Notes under the pieces: generated by a model
Databases searched by the model: none
What the model was told of the DNA's origin: nothing
The model's input: only the letters and a program-made list of their open reading frames with translations
From: Phycisphaerales bacterium UBA2396
Lineage (GTDB): Bacteria; Planctomycetota; Phycisphaerae; Phycisphaerales; UBA1924
Direction of reading: 5' to 3'
NCBI GenBank assembly: GCA_002343325.1
Contig: DDSG01000145.1
Location: 1 to 7,720, forward strand
Length of the DNA: 7,720 bases
Translations under genes and position numbers: made by a program
In this document: piece by piece, positions 5,841 to 7,720 of the stretch
Position numbering within the stretch: the stretch's first letter is position 1
How the letters are laid out: every line of letters starts with the position of its first letter

Positions 5841-7720
5841 TCAACGTGCCGGATCGGGGAGCAGCCCTCGGTAATAGGCGGCCCGGCGGCTCTCGCCTGC
5901 TGCATCCAGAAGCCGCGCGAGCTCCGTTGCGGCGGGCACCAGCGGAGTGGGCAGGGGGCTGGTTCCGTCATCGACCCGGTCGATGGCGTGCTGGAGCGTC
6001 GAGAGTGCCGGAGCGTGGTTGCCTTGGGCCGCGAACACCCGACCCAGGCTTGCCTCGGTGATGGCGAGGGGGAGGGCGTCGGGGGCGAGCGTCTCCTCGC
6101 GGATGCCGAGGGCCTCGGTGAACGCGCGGGCGGCGTCGTCGAGACGGCCCAGGCGGAAGTAGCAGGTTCCCAGGCTGTGCGACATGTGGCCCAGGGCCGG
6201 GTGCCCGGCCGAATACACGTCCCGGGCGCCGGCGAGGGCGGCCTCGAAGAGCGGCAGAGCTTCATCGAGCCTTCCGAGCGAGCCGAGCATGGTGGCGAGG
6301 TTCATGCGCGATTGGAGCACCAGGGGATGGTTCGGGTAGAGCAGCCCCTCACGCATCAGGAGCGATTCTCGGATGAGGCGCTCGCCTGTCTCCGCGTCCC
6401 CGCTGTCGAGGTGAACGCCCGCGAGGTTGTTCAGGCTCTCGGCGATGGGGAGAGAGGGCTCGCCGGGCGAAAGCCCGCGGCGGATGGAGAGTGCGCGTTC
6501 GTGGGCCCGGATGGCCTCGTCGGTCCGGCCCAGTGCGCGGAGCGCGGCGCCCCAGTCGTTCCAGGCGCGGGAGCTGTCCTCGTTCTCTTCGCCCCGGGCG
6601 GCGATGTGCTGTTCAAGTGCCTCGCGAAAGAGCCGCTCGGCCTGGGTCGGGTCGCCGGTGCGCAGCCTCAGGAAACCCATGTCCATCTTGCTCTCGGCGA
6701 CGTCGTGGTGGTCCTGAGGGACGAGGTTCAGGCGGGTGTTCAGCGCGGCGGTCAGCTCCTCTTCGGCGAGCTGGTACTCCCCGAGCGTCACATACACCCG
6801 GCCGATGGCGCTGCGGACCGATGCCTGCACGAGCGGCTGTGTGTGCAGGTCGTACTGCGCCCGCTCGCGTGCCTGCTCCATCGCATCGCGGACCGAGACA
6901 TCCGGCCCCAGGTTGTCGGGGCTTGCGGCCTCGAGGACCTGGCGGAAGAAATCCGCGACCTTCTCTGCCTGATCTCGGGCGACGTAGGCGGAATCTCGCT
7001 CCCGGGACGCGGTATCCGCCTGTTGCGCGATTCCGCCGCCGCCTGCGAGCAGCAGAAGGGAGGAGAGCGAGCCGAGGGCGACGCCGACGGGATTCCGCCT
7101 CACGAACTTGGAAGCTCTGTAGGCGATGGTGTCCTTTCGGGCTCGGATCGGCAGCCTGGCGAGGTATCGGTCGAGGTCCTCGATCAGCGCATCCACGGAC
7201 GCGTATCGGCGCGAGAGATCGCGGTGGAGGCAAGCCAGGATGATGGTGTCGAGGTCACCCCGGAGCGTGCGGCTGAGGCGCTGGGAGTCCGGCCCGGGCG
7301 GCAGGGGGGGGGCCGGGGTCGGTGCGTCGACACCGGTCTGGCTGTGGGGAGCGGTGCGGGGCCTGGTCACGGCGAGGCTGGGGCGAGTGGGGTCTGTGCC
7401 GCAGACCACTCGCTCGATCTCCTCGAATGAGCGGGTATCGAACTCGTAGGGCCGGATGCCGGTGAGAACCTCGAAGAGGACCACGCCGAGCGAATAGACG
7501 TCGGAAGCGGTTGTGATCGGCAGGCCACGGATCTGCTCGGGGCTGGCGTATTCCGGCGTGAGGCGCCGGAACTGGGGAGCGGTCACGGACTCGGCCCGGG
7601 AGTGGGGGCCGAGCACCTTGGCGATGCCAAAGTCCAGCAGCTTTGGCTCGCCCTCGTGGGTCACGAGAATGTTGGATGGCTTGAGGTCTCGGTGAACGAC
7701 GAGGCTGTGGTGCGCAGCCC
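5841..7720 (-). CDS. Transmembrane Ser/Thr protein kinase with C-terminal TPR array, 5'-truncated by the window edge
   Basis: The frame is open from the window edge to TGA at 5841-5843, showing 625 residues; the kinase N-lobe and start lie beyond 7720. Numbering visible residues from 7718: the catalytic loop HRDLKPSN is 9-16 (D11 catalytic), DFG is 29-31, the P+1/APE region PEYASPEQ is 55-62, and the F-helix SDVYSLGVVLFEVLTG is 72-87. A Pro-rich insert (about 110-146) precedes GDLDTIILACLHRDLSRRY (154-172), characteristic of the planctomycete/acidobacterial kinase-TPR class. A single membrane helix (about 210-230, coded near 7029-7091) follows, then a charged segment predicted helical (about 237-260). 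The rest is a TPR array of seven clear repeats plus a degenerate eighth, at a 42-residue period. The kinase would be cytoplasmic and the TPR region outside the membrane, probably a protein-binding sensor; signal and targets are unknown. All catalytic residues visible are intact. The gene is on the opposite strand from the upstream operon. Confidence 0.92.
   Translation of the reverse strand, partial: AAHHSLVVHRDLKPSNILVTHEGEPKLLDFGIAKVLGPHSRAESVTAPQFRRLTPEYASPEQIRGLPITTASDVYSLGVVLFEVLTGIRPYEFDTRSFEEIERVVCGTDPTRPSLAVTRPRTAPHSQTGVDAPTPAPPLPPGPDSQRLSRTLRGDLDTIILACLHRDLSRRYASVDALIEDLDRYLARLPIRARKDTIAYRASKFVRRNPVGVALGSLSSLLLLAGGGGIAQQADTASRERDSAYVARDQAEKVADFFRQVLEAASPDNLGPDVSVRDAMEQARERAQYDLHTQPLVQASVRSAIGRVYVTLGEYQLAEEELTAALNTRLNLVPQDHHDVAESKMDMGFLRLRTGDPTQAERLFREALEQHIAARGEENEDSSRAWNDWGAALRALGRTDEAIRAHERALSIRRGLSPGEPSLPIAESLNNLAGVHLDSGDAETGERLIRESLLMREGLLYPNHPLVLQSRMNLATMLGSLGRLDEALPLFEAALAGARDVYSAGHPALGHMSHSLGTCYFRLGRLDDAARAFTEALGIREETLAPDALPLAITEASLGRVFAAQGNHAPALSTLQHAIDRVDDGTSPLPTPLVPAATELARLLDAAGESRRAAYYRGLLPDPAR
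5844..6840 (-). repeat. Tandem TPR motifs, 42-residue period, in the kinase C-terminal domain
   Basis: Within the kinase the conserved helix-turn glycines fall at visible residues 313, 355, 397, 440, 482, 524, 566 and 608. The intervals are 42, 42, 43, 42, 42, 42 and 42 residues. Typical units read as ALG.LDEA....EAL, for example LGRLDEALPLFEAAL and LGRLDDAARAFTEAL. The repeat length is that of the 42-residue TPR variety (kinesin-light-chain-like) rather than the classic 34. The eighth unit (LDAAGESRRAAYYRGLL) is degenerate and ends a few residues before the stop. DNA-level identity between units is low, so these are old protein repeats rather than recent duplications. Confidence 0.85.

Noticed and set aside
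5817..7430. Long + strand open frame opposite the kinase gene
   Set aside because: No domain resemblance; the - strand encodes a kinase with catalytic motifs and regular TPR repeats over the same bases.
7662..7664. GTG as the start of the kinase gene
   Set aside because: It is internal: the same frame continues upstream through HRDLKPSNIL, part of the kinase catalytic loop, to the window edge.

Overview
This window is very GC-rich on both strands, with third codon positions almost always G or C. It reads as a chromosomal segment of a planctomycete-like bacterium, most plausibly of the Phycisphaerae/Phycisphaerales type. The main reason is a large transmembrane Ser/Thr kinase with a long C-terminal TPR array, an architecture common in Planctomycetes and some Acidobacteria and Myxococcota. 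Consistent but less specific are the scarcity of strong Shine-Dalgarno sites and the BtpA-family protein. The taxonomic call is an inference; no marker gene settles it.

Layout: on the + strand there is a tightly packed run of five genes. (1) The 3' part of a BtpA/SgcQ-family TIM-barrel protein (before the window start to 692). (2) A GT2 glycosyltransferase of the dolichyl/polyprenyl-phosphate glucosyltransferase type (698-1522). (3) A GT87/DUF2029 multi-pass membrane glycosyltransferase (1532-2911). (4) A multi-pass M48-family membrane zinc metalloprotease that overlaps gene 3 by four bases (2908-4362). (5) A cytosolic M20-family zinc hydrolase resembling glutamate carboxypeptidase/acetylornithine deacetylase (4406-5611). 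Gaps are 5, 9, -4 and 43 nt, so genes 1-4 look like one transcription unit and gene 5 may be its last member or have its own signals; it has the best Shine-Dalgarno in the window.

On the - strand there is a tRNA with anticodon CAT (5650-5724, probably elongator Met, no encoded CCA). Upstream of it, in the same orientation, lies the 3' part of the kinase-TPR gene (5841 to beyond 7720). M20 and the tRNA are therefore convergent, separated by a short G-run-rich spacer (5612-5649).

How the genes may work together: the GT2 enzyme would make a polyprenyl-phosphate-linked sugar on the cytoplasmic face, and the adjacent GT87 membrane enzyme belongs to a class that uses such lipid-linked sugars on the outer face of the membrane. 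The translationally coupled M48 protease places membrane-protein proteolysis in the same expression unit, but no shared substrate can be read from sequence. The M20 enzyme, tRNA and kinase have no evident functional link to this set. No CRISPR array, insertion sequence, prophage gene, rRNA or integration site was seen, and no gene-free stretch exceeds 300 bases. I did not find a clearly unprecedented system; the GT2-GT87-M48 cassette is the best candidate for follow-up.
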